From Thermoleophilaceae bacterium (GTDB taxonomy: Bacteria; Actinomycetota; Thermoleophilia; Solirubrobacterales; Thermoleophilaceae), in assembly GCA_040901445.1 (NCBI GenBank), contig JBBDYQ010000002.1, positions 62,001-126,000 of the forward strand: a stretch of DNA of 64,000 bases, in the 5' to 3' direction. The first letter of the stretch is position 1; each line of letters starts with the position of its first letter. This document shows, piece after piece, positions 24,670-33,552 of the stretch. A program made the position numbers and the translations under genes. The notes beneath the pieces were generated by a model. That model ran no database searches, was not told the DNA's origin, and saw nothing but the letters and a program-made list of their open reading frames with translations.

Positions 24670-26085
24670 ATGTGGCTCGTATTCAAGTCCGGCGACCGGG
24701 CTGGCCGCTCGATCGAGGTCGCCGGCGACAGCTTCACCGTGGGCCGCGACGCCGCCTGCGAGCTCACCCTGGACGACGTCAAGCTGTCGCGCCGGCACGC
24801 CCGCCTGCGCGCATTGGCGGACGGCCGTGCCGTGCTCGAGGACCTCAACTCCACCAACGGCACGTACGTGAACGGCTGGCGCATGGACCGCGCGGTCACG
24901 CTCGGTGGCGGCGAGCAGGTGCAGTTCGGCGACACCGTGCTGGAGGCATCCCTCCAGCAGCCCGCCGACGCCGGCGCCACGCAGTTCGGCGTGATCGTGC
25001 AGCCGCCCGGCCAGCCGGTGCCCGAGCGGCGCAGCCAGTCCGCGATCCAGCGGGTGATGCTGCAGCGCTCGGTGCGACGGCTCACCCTCGTCGCGGGCGC
25101 CGCGCTCGCGTTCGCCACGGTCGCCGTGGTGCTGCTGGTCACCGGGGCGCTCTCGGGCGACGATGACGGCGACGGCGCCTCCGGTGTCGCCGACATCGTG
25201 GAGCAGGTCACGCCCTCCACCGCGCTCATCACCTCCATCCGGGACGGGCAGCCATTCGCCGGCGGCACCGGCTGGGTGCTCGACGCCGAGGAGGGCCTGA
25301 TCGTCACCAACTACCACGTGGTCAACGGCGGCGACGCCTTCGCCGTGGCCGTGGACGGAGACGAGCAGGAGGCCACGATCGTCGGCGCCGCGCCTTGCGA
25401 GGACCTGGCCGTGCTCGAGGTCGACGACACCGACGACCTGGTCACGCTGCCGCTGCTCGAGGACCAGGACACCCTGCGCCCGGGGCAGAACGTGGTTGCC
25501 GTGGGCTTCCCGGGCAGCGCATCCGCGGACAGCAACCTCACCACCACCACGGGCGTCGTGTCCGTGGTGAAGACGGAGTTCGACGAGACGGGGATCGACA
25601 CGCCGCACTACGAGAACGTCGTCCAGACCGACGCCGCCATCAACCCCGGCAACTCCGGCGGTCCGCTGGTGGACGGCCAGGGGCGGCTCGTCGGGGTGAA
25701 CACCGCGGTCCGCACGCTCGACTCCGGCGGCCAGCGCATCATCCAGGGACAGGGCTACGCCATCGGCGTGGACCGCGTGCGCGAGATCACCGAGGACCTG
25801 CGCGAGGGCGACTCGATCGCCTGGACCGGCCTCGGCCTGGTCTCGAGCCTCACCCAGCCCAACGCTCCCACCGGGCTGATCGTGGCGGGCGCCGTCCCGG
25901 GCACCGCGGCCGAGGACGCCTTGGGCGACGCCCAGGTGGTGGTCACGGCCATCGACGGGACGCCGATGGACGGCTCGCTCGTGCGCTACTGCGATGCCGT
26001 GGGCGACAGGGACTCGGGCGACGAGGCCGTGTTCACCGTGACCGACGGCTCACAGAGCGCCCAGGTGCGCGTGCCCTTCGAGTAG
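24670..26085 (+). CDS. FHA domain - transmembrane helix - HtrA-like serine protease
   Basis: A 471-residue membrane protease. Residues about 1-90 are an FHA domain (FTVGRDAACELTLDDVKLSRRHARL; LEDLNSTNGTYVNGWRM), which binds phosphothreonine. A single helix follows at about 138-160 (LVAGAALAFATVAVVLLVTGAL). Then comes a trypsin-like domain: His in LIVTNYHVVNGGD, Asp in CEDLAVLEVDD, Ser in INPGNSGGPLVDG, and a C-terminal PDZ-like segment. A phosphoprotein-binding head inside and a protease outside suggests signal-controlled proteolysis (inference). Start: TACGAT at 24654 overlaps the upstream ATG (24658), so ATG 24670, at the FHA boundary, is more likely. Confidence 0.88.
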   Translation: MWLVFKSGDRAGRSIEVAGDSFTVGRDAACELTLDDVKLSRRHARLRALADGRAVLEDLNSTNGTYVNGWRMDRAVTLGGGEQVQFGDTVLEASLQQPADAGATQFGVIVQPPGQPVPERRSQSAIQRVMLQRSVRRLTLVAGAALAFATVAVVLLVTGALSGDDDGDGASGVADIVEQVTPSTALITSIRDGQPFAGGTGWVLDAEEGLIVTNYHVVNGGDAFAVAVDGDEQEATIVGAAPCEDLAVLEVDDTDDLVTLPLLEDQDTLRPGQNVVAVGFPGSASADSNLTTTTGVVSVVKTEFDETGIDTPHYENVVQTDAAINPGNSGGPLVDGQGRLVGVNTAVRTLDSGGQRIIQGQGYAIGVDRVREITEDLREGDSIAWTGLGLVSSLTQPNAPTGLIVAGAVPGTAAEDALGDAQVVVTAIDGTPMDGSLVRYCDAVGDRDSGDEAVFTVTDGSQSAQVRVPFE

Positions 26086-26089
26086 GCGC

Positions 26090-26118
26090 TTGACACGCCC
26101 GGGGACCTGGGCGAGTGT
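26090..26118 (+). promoter_or_regulatory. Promoter of the second FAD-linked oxidase gene
   Basis: A consensus -35 TTGACA (26090-26095) is followed after 17 bp by a weak -10 GAGTGT (26113-26118). The roughly 40-nt leader carries a GAAGGAG ribosome site before the ATG at 26164, in contrast to the many leaderless genes nearby. Confidence 0.45.
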
Positions 26119-26163
26119 GGTTCACGGACGTACCTGGCCCCGCCCACGATCGAAGGAGACGAA

Positions 26164-27585
26164 ATGCTGGAGCCCGCGCTGGCGCCTGCAGCGGTTCAGG
26201 ACCTGGCGAGCAGCTTCGGCGGCACGCTTCTCCAGCCCGGAGACGACGGCTTCGACGACGCGCGAATGGTCTGGAACGGGATGTTCGACCGTCATCCCGC
26301 GCTGATCGCACGCTGCAGCGGTCCGGCCGACGCCGCCGCCGCCGTCCACTTCGCCCGGGCCAACGATCTGCTCGTGGCCGTCCGCGGCGGCGGGCACTCC
26401 GCCTCCGGCCACGGAACCTGTGACGGCGGGATCGTGATCGACCTGTCGCCGATGAAGGGCATCGAGGTCGATCCCCAAGCGCGGACGGCGCGTGCCCAGC
26501 CGGGCCTGACGTGGAGCGAGTTCGATGCGGCCACGCAGGAGCATGGGCTCGCCGTGACCGGCGGGCGCTTCTCCACCACCGGGATCGCCGGGCTCACGCT
26601 CGGGAGCGGCAGCGGCTGGCTCGAGCGCAAGTGCGGCCTGACCGCCGACAACCTGCTGTCGGTCGAGATCGTCACCGCGGACGGCAGCCTGCTCACCGCG
26701 AGCGAGCAGGAGCATCCCGACCTCTTCTGGGGCATCCGGGGCGGAAGCGGCAACTTCGGGATCGTCACCTCGTTCGTCTACCGCCTGCACGAGGTGGGAC
26801 CGGTGATCTACGGCGGTCTCATGATGTCGCGGCCCGAGCGCGCCGGCGAGATCGTGCGGTTCGTCAGGGACTACATGCGCGACGCGCCGGACGACCTCGG
26901 CGCGGGAATCGCCTTCATCAATGCGCCGCCGGAGCCGTTCGTGCCGGCGGATCTGCAGCTGCAGCCGGCCGTCGGCGTCGTGATCTGCTGGACCGGGAGC
27001 CACGAGGAGGGCGAGCGCATCGTCGCGCCCATCCGTGAAGCGGCCCAGCCGGTCGTCGACGTGGTCCAGCCGATGCCGTACACCGCCCTTCAGAGCATGC
27101 TCGACGCGGGCGGCCCGCACGGCACGCGCGGCTACATGAAGGCGGAGTTCATGGAGGAGATGACCGACGCGGCCATCGACAAGCTCGTCCAGCATGGCGC
27201 CAACCGCGCCGGCCCGATGGCGCAGCTGCTGCTGGAGCCGATGGGCGGCGCCATCAGCCGCGTCGGGGACGACGACACGGCGCTCGGCCGCCGCGACGTC
27301 CCGTGGTGCTACCACGCGCTCGGGATGTGGATGGAGCCCGACCCCGAGACGGCCGACGCCCATGTCGTCTGGGCTCGCGGGCTTACGGAGGACCTCCGGC
27401 CTCACACCACCGACGGCGTGTACCTCAACTACACGTCCGACGAGGGGGATGACCGCGTTCGCTCGACCTACGGCGCCGCGAAGTACGACCGGCTGGTGGC
27501 GATCAAGGACCGCTACGACCCGGAGAACCTCTTCCGCCTGAACCAGAACATCCGCCCCTCCGGGAGGGCGCCCGCGCACCCCTAG
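26164..27585 (+). CDS. FAD-linked oxidase with berberine-bridge-like C-terminus (paralogue)
   Basis: A 473-residue relative of the protein at 3337-4713. The PCMH FAD domain has GGGHSASGHGTCDGG with the covalent His and GRFSTTGIAGLTLGSGSGWLERKCGL, again without the second attachment Cys; the BBE domain ends with YLNYTSDEGDDRVRSTYGAAKYDRL and YDPENLFRLNQNI. Substrate unknown. A clear Shine-Dalgarno (AAGGAG) fixes the ATG at 26164. It is convergent with the beta-propeller gene; the palindromic element copy 2 lies between them. Confidence 0.88.
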   Translation: MLEPALAPAAVQDLASSFGGTLLQPGDDGFDDARMVWNGMFDRHPALIARCSGPADAAAAVHFARANDLLVAVRGGGHSASGHGTCDGGIVIDLSPMKGIEVDPQARTARAQPGLTWSEFDAATQEHGLAVTGGRFSTTGIAGLTLGSGSGWLERKCGLTADNLLSVEIVTADGSLLTASEQEHPDLFWGIRGGSGNFGIVTSFVYRLHEVGPVIYGGLMMSRPERAGEIVRFVRDYMRDAPDDLGAGIAFINAPPEPFVPADLQLQPAVGVVICWTGSHEEGERIVAPIREAAQPVVDVVQPMPYTALQSMLDAGGPHGTRGYMKAEFMEEMTDAAIDKLVQHGANRAGPMAQLLLEPMGGAISRVGDDDTALGRRDVPWCYHALGMWMEPDPETADAHVVWARGLTEDLRPHTTDGVYLNYTSDEGDDRVRSTYGAAKYDRLVAIKDRYDPENLFRLNQNIRPSGRAPAHP

Positions 27586-27769
27586 CCGGGGTGAGCAGCG
27601 GGGTCCGGGCCACGATCAGGTCGGCCTGCGCATCCGCGAGCTGCTCGCAGCGGATCTCGGCGTGATCGAAGCCGCCGGCCACGGCTTCGATCTCCCGCCG
27701 GCCCAGGCCGAAGTCCCGTGCGGCCTTCGTGATCGCCAGATAGCGGAGGACGGGATTCGCGGTCTCCAT
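27503..27769 (-). CDS. Doubtful small ORF of unknown function
   Basis: An 88-residue frame starting METANPVLRYLAITKAARDFGLGRREIEAVAGG. The first 60 residues have a plausible helical composition, and a GGTGG precedes the ATG. The last part overlaps the 3' end of the oxidase gene by 83 bp and turns into Gly/Ser/Arg-rich sequence, which suggests it is not conserved there. I do not recognise the family; it may be a remnant. The rest of the gap to 27924 holds only the palindromic element (27838-27901). Confidence 0.3.
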   Translation of the reverse strand: METANPVLRYLAITKAARDFGLGRREIEAVAGGFDHAEIRCEQLADAQADLIVARTPLLTPARGARAPSRRGGCSGSGGRGSPGRSGP

Positions 27770-27837
27770 GCCACCAACGTGCCCGGGTCGCGGCGGCCCG
27801 ACACGCCCTTTCGCACCGTCACCCTCTCCGGGGGGCG

Positions 27838-27901
27838 AAATCCAGGCGCTGGGTCGCTTTACCCAGAACATGTCGGGGCAAAGCGACCCAGCGGCGCGAA
27901 C
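27838..27901. repeat. Dispersed palindromic element, copy 2
   Basis: A 64-bp block that is the exact reverse complement of copy 3 (34725-34788), 64 of 64 positions. Its inner 47 bp (27847-27893) form a hairpin with near-complementary arms beginning CGCTGGGTCGCTTT. It lies between the convergent genes at 26164-27585 and 27925-29364. Confidence 0.95.
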
Positions 27902-27924
27902 AATCTCTCACCGAGCTCGAAGCG

Positions 27925-29364
27925 CTACTGGCCTGAGTCCGCCAGCCGCGCCAACCCGCCCAGCACGCCCACGTACGCGCTGCCGTCCGGGCCGAGGGTG
28001 ACCGGCGCGTAGTTGTTGTTGAACCCCAGGCCGGCGCCGGCCAGGCGCTTGAAGACCGTCTCGCCCGTGTCCCAGTCCAGCGCCGTGAGGTACCAGGGGT
28101 CCTCGGCGTCGCCGGGGGGCTTGGTGTAGGTGTAGACGAGGCCGTTGGCCGCCGACAGCTTGGGCACCACGGTGGGCGCGATCTCGTCGCTCTCCCACAC
28201 CACGCTGCAGGTGGCCAGGTCCACGCGCGCGAGGCCGGGCGCGGTCACGGCGCCGTCGTTGGTGGCCAGCGGGCCGGTGTAGCCGTAGTTGTTCTCCGCC
28301 ACCAGCGAGTCGGGCGTGGCGATGAGCGACTGGTCCGTGGCGCTGCTGCCCTGGTCGAAGACGGGCACCTTGCAGACCTCGCTGCCGTCGGCACGCGAGT
28401 GCACCACGACGTTCATCGGGTCGGCGTTGTCGGTGATTGCCACGTGCTCGGTGCCCATCACCGTGGGCGTGGTGCCCGAGCCGGCGTGCACCTGGCCGGG
28501 CTTGGAGATCCCCGAGTTCTCGTACTCGGCGCGCCAGGCCACCACGGGCGTGGCGCCGGCCCCCGCCTCGTAGCGATAGAACGCCTTGTCCGTGACCACG
28601 TACACGCCGCCGTCCTCGTCCACGGCGAACGAGTTGGCGATCTCCTCACCCATGCGCACCGAGTGCACGCGTCCGGAAGCCGGGTCCACCCAACCCACCA
28701 CGCCCTCGATCGAGGCGAACCAGATCCGCCCCGACCAGTCCGGCAGCGCCGAGATGATCTTGTCCCCGAACGCGAGCTGCGCCGACAGGTCGTAGGTGCG
28801 GTCCAGGGCGAAGCCGCCGGCCTGCTCGCGCACCACCCAGATCTGCCGCGTGGTGGTGGGGATGACCGCGCGGTCTGTGTGGTCGAGGTAGAAGTAGCCG
28901 CCGCCGGCGAAGTCGTTGAAGATCGACAGGCTGGTGAGGATGCGCGGGGGCAGCGGGAAGATCGAGAGCAGCTCGAGCGTCTCGGGGTCGAGCTTGACGA
29001 GCTTGGGCCCCTCCAGCCCCACGCAGATGGTGACGATGTCCCCGCGCGAGTCGAACGTCACCGACGCGCACACGCCCTCGAGGAAGGTCGAGTTGCGGCG
29101 GGTGTTCTCCCCCAGCGGCCCCGGGCCCTGGTGCACGTCGGTCTGGTAGGCGTCCACGTGCAGGTTGCTGCGGCCGTTGGGCGCCATGAACGGATGGCGC
29201 GGCGGGTCGGGCACGACAAGCGGGTCCGGCGTCGCCGGGTCGCCGATCGCGGCGGGAGCCTGCGGCGGCGGGATCTCCGGGATCGGGATGGCCGGGACGA
29301 GCGCGGACGCGGAGGCCGGCAGCGCCAGCGCGGCGGAGGCGACTGCGAGCGCGGCGCGCCTCAC
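27925..29364 (-). CDS. Exported beta-propeller-like protein
   Basis: A 479-residue protein with a signal peptide after the GTG start (VRRAALAVASAALALPASASA) and repeated propeller-like blades (for example KLVKLDPETLELLSIFPLPP, GVVGWVDPASGRVHSVRM, WYLTALDWDTGETVFKRLAG), similar in style to PQQ-like quinoprotein folds but without clear PQQ ligands. The GTG at 29364 overlaps the stop of the upstream hydrolase gene in a GTGA, so the three exported proteins (31373-33439, 29361-31394 and this) form one coupled unit. The function is unknown; it may act with the two hydrolases. Confidence 0.75.
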   Translation of the reverse strand: MRRAALAVASAALALPASASALVPAIPIPEIPPPQAPAAIGDPATPDPLVVPDPPRHPFMAPNGRSNLHVDAYQTDVHQGPGPLGENTRRNSTFLEGVCASVTFDSRGDIVTICVGLEGPKLVKLDPETLELLSIFPLPPRILTSLSIFNDFAGGGYFYLDHTDRAVIPTTTRQIWVVREQAGGFALDRTYDLSAQLAFGDKIISALPDWSGRIWFASIEGVVGWVDPASGRVHSVRMGEEIANSFAVDEDGGVYVVTDKAFYRYEAGAGATPVVAWRAEYENSGISKPGQVHAGSGTTPTVMGTEHVAITDNADPMNVVVHSRADGSEVCKVPVFDQGSSATDQSLIATPDSLVAENNYGYTGPLATNDGAVTAPGLARVDLATCSVVWESDEIAPTVVPKLSAANGLVYTYTKPPGDAEDPWYLTALDWDTGETVFKRLAGAGLGFNNNYAPVTLGPDGSAYVGVLGGLARLADSGQ

Positions 29365-31394
29365 GGCCCCGTCCACCCGTCGAGGTAGCAGGGGAACGGG
29401 CCGCACGGGTCGATCACGACGCCGCCCGGGCGCAGGAACTCGGAGATCAGCTCGCGGCCGGCCACGGTCTCGCTCGAGTCCGGGCCGTGCGGGTCCACGC
29501 CGGCGCGGTTGGGCACGTTGTCCACCGGCGGCGGAGTGGTGCCCTTCTCCTCACCGCCCTCGGTGCGCAGCGGCCCCACGTCCCACACGGTCAGCGCGGA
29601 GCCCGCGAACGGGAACGCGCCGATCTCGGGGATGCCGGAGAAGGCGTCCACCGCGGGGTCGCGGCCGGGGTCGAGCTCGGGTGCCCGCACGGAGGCGCCG
29701 ATCGTACGCGCCTCCACCAGCGCCGACCAGTTCGTGACCTGGTGGTCGCCCCAGGCGATGTTGAGCAGCACCTCGTGGGGCGGAGTGCGCGGGAGCGGAT
29801 CGTCGGTCATGTGCTGCGCGTACCCGTTGGCCTCGCCCCGATCCCACAGCATCTGGATCATCGAGAGGATCAGCGAGCGCTCGAGCACGTCCGGATACGT
29901 GCGGTACATCACCTGAGCGTAGATGTCGAAGTCCACGCTGCGGCGCAGCAGGGTGGAGTAGTTCATGCCCGGCACGCCGAGCGTGGCGCGGTCGAAGTCC
30001 GGGGCCACCGCCGTGAGCGCGCCGCCGATGATGCCGCCCTGGCTGCCGCCGTCGTAGTAGAGGCGCGACGTGTCGATGACCGACTCGCCGTCCATCCGGA
30101 AGGCCGGGTGGGAAGAGAAGCCCTGCGGGTGGATCATGGCCCGCCCGAGGAAGAGGAAGTTGAGCATCCCCTGCTGCACGCGGTCCACGAGCGAGGGGAA
30201 CAGCGAGAGGTCGACGAGCAGGGTCACCGCGTTCGGGATGTCCTCCGAGGACATGCCGATCCAGTCGGTCGCGCACATCATGAAGTTGTGCTCGGCGGCG
30301 AGCGCGGTCTTCGACCCGCCGTTCACCCCGTCGGCGCTGCCGAACAGGCCGTGCCCGTAGAGGGAGGGACGCGCGGGCGTGCCGGCCGCCGCGCGCGGCA
30401 CGTTGCAGATGAAGTTGGCCTCGTGGCTGCCGGGCACTATCCGCAGCGGCAGGTTGTCGGGGCCGATGATGAAGCGCGTGCCGGAGATGCACGCCACGCC
30501 GGCGGCGAGGTAGCAGGGCACGCTCACGGTGCCGGTCACGCGCCGGGCGATGCGGGCATCCTGGGCCGGCGAGAAGTTCTCCACCGAGTCGACCGTGAAG
30601 GCGGGCGAGGCGCCATCGACCTGCATGTCCGCCAGGTCCGTGTCGCCGAGCTGGGCGAAGGCGTCGTCGCGGATGTGCAGCATGCGCTCGGTGAGCGAGC
30701 GCTCGCTCGCCACCGTGAAGTCCCACGCCAGGTACAGCGACTCGCGCTCGATGCCCGCCTCGCCCAGCGTGCCGAACAGGTCCTCCATGTGACCGCGGCG
30801 CCCGCCCGCGTTGGGCGCCGGGTTGTCGCGCCAGGCCCGGAACGGCGGGCGCGCCTCGATCGTGTTGCCGCCCGCGTCCCTGAGGTCGCGCAGCGCCACG
30901 ATGTAGCGGTGCCCCTCCTCCCAGTTCACGGCCGGGCGGATGAGCAGCGCGGTGTCGGCGGCGCTGGGCGGGTTGCCCTCGAGGTCCTCGGAGCGGTCGA
31001 GCTCGGCCCAGATCGGGTGGCGCTCGCCCGAGTCGGCGTCGATCACCACGATCGGCGCGCCGGGGTCGAGGCTGCGGGCGAGGTCGGTGAGCGGAACGGG
31101 ATCGGTCGCGGCAAACGCCGCCGGGGTGTCGAGCCCGGGCACCTTCGCCACGATCATCTGGCCGGGCGAGAAGCCGTCGGCGCGGTTGTACTCGCTCGGG
31201 TCGATCGGCTTGCCGATGACGTTGCGCGGCATGTCGAGCAGCGAGAAGCTCACCCGGCGGCCGGTGTCGGTGGAGGGATCCGCGACGGTGTGCTCGTCGC
31301 TCGGGAACGGCAGCAGGGGCGGCGCGGCCCCGGCCGGCGCCGCCGCGGCGAGGGCGACAGCGAGAGCTGCCGCTAACCCGGCGGCGCGTAGCAC
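29361..31394 (-). CDS. Exported alpha/beta-hydrolase-like protein, paralogue B
   Basis: A 677-residue protein starting at the GTG 31394 with a signal peptide (VLRAAGLAAALAVALAAAAPAGAA). After a mature N-terminus with LLPFPSDEHTVADPSTDTGRRVSF (similar in style to the N-domain of VolA-type lipases) comes a hydrolase core with SLYGHGLFGSADG and the nucleophile elbow YDGGSQGGIIGGA (G-x-S-x-G). A catalytic His could be in AWGDHQVTNW. It overlaps the upstream paralogue by 22 bp. The stretch FRAWRDNPAPNAGGRRGHMED to ADMQV is nearly identical to the paralogue because of a 206-bp identical DNA tract. Confidence 0.75.
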   Translation of the reverse strand: MLRAAGLAAALAVALAAAAPAGAAPPLLPFPSDEHTVADPSTDTGRRVSFSLLDMPRNVIGKPIDPSEYNRADGFSPGQMIVAKVPGLDTPAAFAATDPVPLTDLARSLDPGAPIVVIDADSGERHPIWAELDRSEDLEGNPPSAADTALLIRPAVNWEEGHRYIVALRDLRDAGGNTIEARPPFRAWRDNPAPNAGGRRGHMEDLFGTLGEAGIERESLYLAWDFTVASERSLTERMLHIRDDAFAQLGDTDLADMQVDGASPAFTVDSVENFSPAQDARIARRVTGTVSVPCYLAAGVACISGTRFIIGPDNLPLRIVPGSHEANFICNVPRAAAGTPARPSLYGHGLFGSADGVNGGSKTALAAEHNFMMCATDWIGMSSEDIPNAVTLLVDLSLFPSLVDRVQQGMLNFLFLGRAMIHPQGFSSHPAFRMDGESVIDTSRLYYDGGSQGGIIGGALTAVAPDFDRATLGVPGMNYSTLLRRSVDFDIYAQVMYRTYPDVLERSLILSMIQMLWDRGEANGYAQHMTDDPLPRTPPHEVLLNIAWGDHQVTNWSALVEARTIGASVRAPELDPGRDPAVDAFSGIPEIGAFPFAGSALTVWDVGPLRTEGGEEKGTTPPPVDNVPNRAGVDPHGPDSSETVAGRELISEFLRPGGVVIDPCGPFPCYLDGWTGP
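30631..30836 (-). repeat. 206-bp tract identical to 32649-32854
   Basis: Every base of this coding segment equals the matching part of the adjacent paralogue, while flanking codons differ (for example at 30630 and 30837). This indicates recent gene conversion or strong constraint at the DNA level. Confidence 0.9.
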
Positions 31395-33439
31395 GGGCCG
31401 CCGCCGCACACGTCGATGATCTGGCCGCCGATCTGCAGGAACGCCGACTTCTGCTCGCGCGCCGCCGGCTGGCGCCGCGGGAACTCGTGCGGGTCGTCCC
31501 CCGCGCGCGGCGGCGTGTTGGTGGTGGGCGGCGTGGGCGTGCCGCTGTCCCACACCACCAGCGCGGAGCCGCCGTACGGGAAGGCCGGGATGGCCTCGAT
31601 GGCGTAGAACGGATCGACGCTGGAGTGGCGCCCCGCGTCGAGCATGGGCTTGTGCAGCATGCGGGCGCCGATCGTGCGCGCCTCCACCTCGGCGCTGACG
31701 TCGGCCACCTGGTGGTCGCCGAAGGCCACGTGCATGAGAACGCGGTGCTCGGGCGTGTTCGGCAGCGGGTCGTCGGTCATGTGGTGCGCGTAGCCGTTGG
31801 CCTCGGCGCGGTCCCACAGCATCTGGATCAGGGCGAGCGTGAGCGGGCGCTCGAGCTCGTCCGGGTAGGCCGTGTACATCAGGCTGCTGTAGCCGAAGCC
31901 CTCGCCCCCGTTCATCGCCACGGTCAGCATGTCGTCACCCACGAAGTCCACCGAGCGCCGCAGCAGCGTGGAGTAGTTCATCCCCGGCACCCCGAGCACC
32001 GCGTGCTGGAAGTCCGGCGCCACGGCGGTGAGCGCGCCGCCGATGATGCCGCCCTGGCTGTTGCCGTCGTAGAACAGCCGCTCGGTGTCGATCACGCTCT
32101 GGCCGCCGTCCTGGAAGACCGCGGCCCTCGAGAACCCGTCCGGGTGGATCATCAGCCGGCCCAGGAAGAGCTGGTTGAGCATGCCCTGCTGCACGCGGTC
32201 GGCCAGCGTGGAGAAGCGCGACAGGTCGAGCAGGATGGTGACGACGTTGGGCAGGTCCTCCTCGGACATGCCGTCCCAGTCGGTGGCGCAGAAGACGAAG
32301 TTGTGGTCGTTGCCGAGCGACTTGAGCTGCGACTGCCCGATCTCCCCCGCGCTGCCCAGCAGGCCGTGGCCGTAGAGCGACGGCCGCGCCGGGCTGGCCG
32401 CCGACGCAGAGCGCGGCACATGGCAGATGTAGTTGGCCTCGACGCTGTTCTCGGTGAGGCGCAGCGGCTTGCCGTCGGCCCCGTAGCGGAAGCGGGTGCC
32501 GGTGACACACGTGAGGCCGGCCGCGAGGTAGCAGGGGACCTGGAACGTGCCCTCGATGCGACGGGCGATGCGCGCGTCCTGCTCGGGCGTGTAGTCCGTG
32601 ACGGCGTCGACCGTGTAGGCGGGCGCGCGACCCTCGACCTGGAGGTCGGCCAGGTCCGTGTCGCCGAGCTGGGCGAAGGCGTCGTCGCGGATGTGCAGCA
32701 TGCGCTCGGTGAGCGAGCGCTCGCTCGCCACCGTGAAGTCCCACGCCAGGTACAGCGACTCGCGCTCGATGCCCGCCTCGCCCAGCGTGCCGAACAGGTC
32801 CTCCATGTGACCGCGGCGCCCGCCCGCGTTGGGCGCCGGGTTGTCGCGCCAGGCGCGGAACGGCGCCCGCGCTTCCAGCGTGTTGCCGGCCGCGTCCCTG
32901 AGGTCGCGCAGCGCCACGATGTAGCGATGCCCCTCCTCGAAGTTCACCCCGGGGCGGATGAGCAGCGTGCGGTCGGCCGGGTCGGCGGGGTTGGCGTCGA
33001 TCTCCGACCAGATCAGGTGGCGCTCGCCCGTGCCGGCGTCGATCACCACGACCGGCTGGCCGGGGTCGAGCGAGCGCGCCATGTCGGTGATGGGCACGGC
33101 GCCCGTCTGCTCGAAGGCGGCCTGGTTGTCGAGCCCCGGGACCTTGGTGATGATGAGCGAGCCGGGGCTGAAGCCGTCGGAGCGGTTCATGTCGCGCGGG
33201 TTCACGGGCTTGCCCACGATGTTGCGCGGCATTCCGAGCAGCGGCAGGTTCACGCGCCGGCCGGTGTCGGTCGTGGCGTCAGCGACCGTGAAGCGGTCGT
33301 TGGGGAAGGGATAGAGGCAGTGCGACGGGTCGAGCTCGTCGCAGTCGAGCACGCCGGGCACCTGCGCGGCAGCGGGCGCGGCTGCCGCGATCAGCCCGCA
33401 GACGGCGAGCACAAGAGATGCCGAGAGCCTCCCTGCCAC
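31373..33439 (-). CDS. Exported alpha/beta-hydrolase-like protein, paralogue A
   Basis: A 688-residue protein with a signal peptide (residues 1-25, ending AAAQ). The N-domain (CLYPFPNDRFTVADATTDTGRRVNLPLLGMPRNIVGKPVNP) and the hydrolase core (SLYGHGLLGSAGEIG; YDGNSQGGIIGGALTAVAPDF with G-x-S-x-G; FGDHQVADVSAE with a possible catalytic His) match those of the following gene throughout. Family members in related bacteria are uncharacterised; lipase or esterase activity outside the cell is a reasonable guess. First gene of the three-gene exported-protein unit. Confidence 0.75.
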   Translation of the reverse strand: MAGRLSASLVLAVCGLIAAAAPAAAQVPGVLDCDELDPSHCLYPFPNDRFTVADATTDTGRRVNLPLLGMPRNIVGKPVNPRDMNRSDGFSPGSLIITKVPGLDNQAAFEQTGAVPITDMARSLDPGQPVVVIDAGTGERHLIWSEIDANPADPADRTLLIRPGVNFEEGHRYIVALRDLRDAAGNTLEARAPFRAWRDNPAPNAGGRRGHMEDLFGTLGEAGIERESLYLAWDFTVASERSLTERMLHIRDDAFAQLGDTDLADLQVEGRAPAYTVDAVTDYTPEQDARIARRIEGTFQVPCYLAAGLTCVTGTRFRYGADGKPLRLTENSVEANYICHVPRSASAASPARPSLYGHGLLGSAGEIGQSQLKSLGNDHNFVFCATDWDGMSEEDLPNVVTILLDLSRFSTLADRVQQGMLNQLFLGRLMIHPDGFSRAAVFQDGGQSVIDTERLFYDGNSQGGIIGGALTAVAPDFQHAVLGVPGMNYSTLLRRSVDFVGDDMLTVAMNGGEGFGYSSLMYTAYPDELERPLTLALIQMLWDRAEANGYAHHMTDDPLPNTPEHRVLMHVAFGDHQVADVSAEVEARTIGARMLHKPMLDAGRHSSVDPFYAIEAIPAFPYGGSALVVWDSGTPTPPTTNTPPRAGDDPHEFPRRQPAAREQKSAFLQIGGQIIDVCGGGPCYAPPG
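32649..32854 (-). repeat. 206-bp tract identical to 30631-30836
   Basis: Second copy of the identical tract, within paralogue A. It encodes the region from GGRRGHMEDLFGTLGEAG to DTDLAD, upstream of the nucleophile elbow. Confidence 0.9.
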
Positions 33440-33490
33440 AGGGACTCATCATTCCAAGACGCGCGCCCACTCTCGTCGGGTGGGGCACAG

Positions 33491-33531
33491 AAAAACGAAG
33501 CGCCGCTTGTGACGAATCACAAGCGGCGCTT
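33491..33531 (-). terminator. Intrinsic terminator of the cold-shock gene
   Basis: Perfect 15-bp inverted repeat (33498-33512 and 33517-33531, arms AAGCGCCGCTTGTGA, loop of 4) followed on the minus strand by CG and five T (33495-33491). It lies 21 bp after the stop codon of the cold-shock gene. It is the only classical T-tailed terminator I recognise in the window. Confidence 0.9.
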
Positions 33532-33552
33532 GGAGCTTCGGTGTTCCGGCGA

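Noticed and set aside
3337-27585. The two berberine-bridge-like oxidases as a recent duplication
   Set aside because: They share motifs but differ through most of the sequence; they look like old paralogues.
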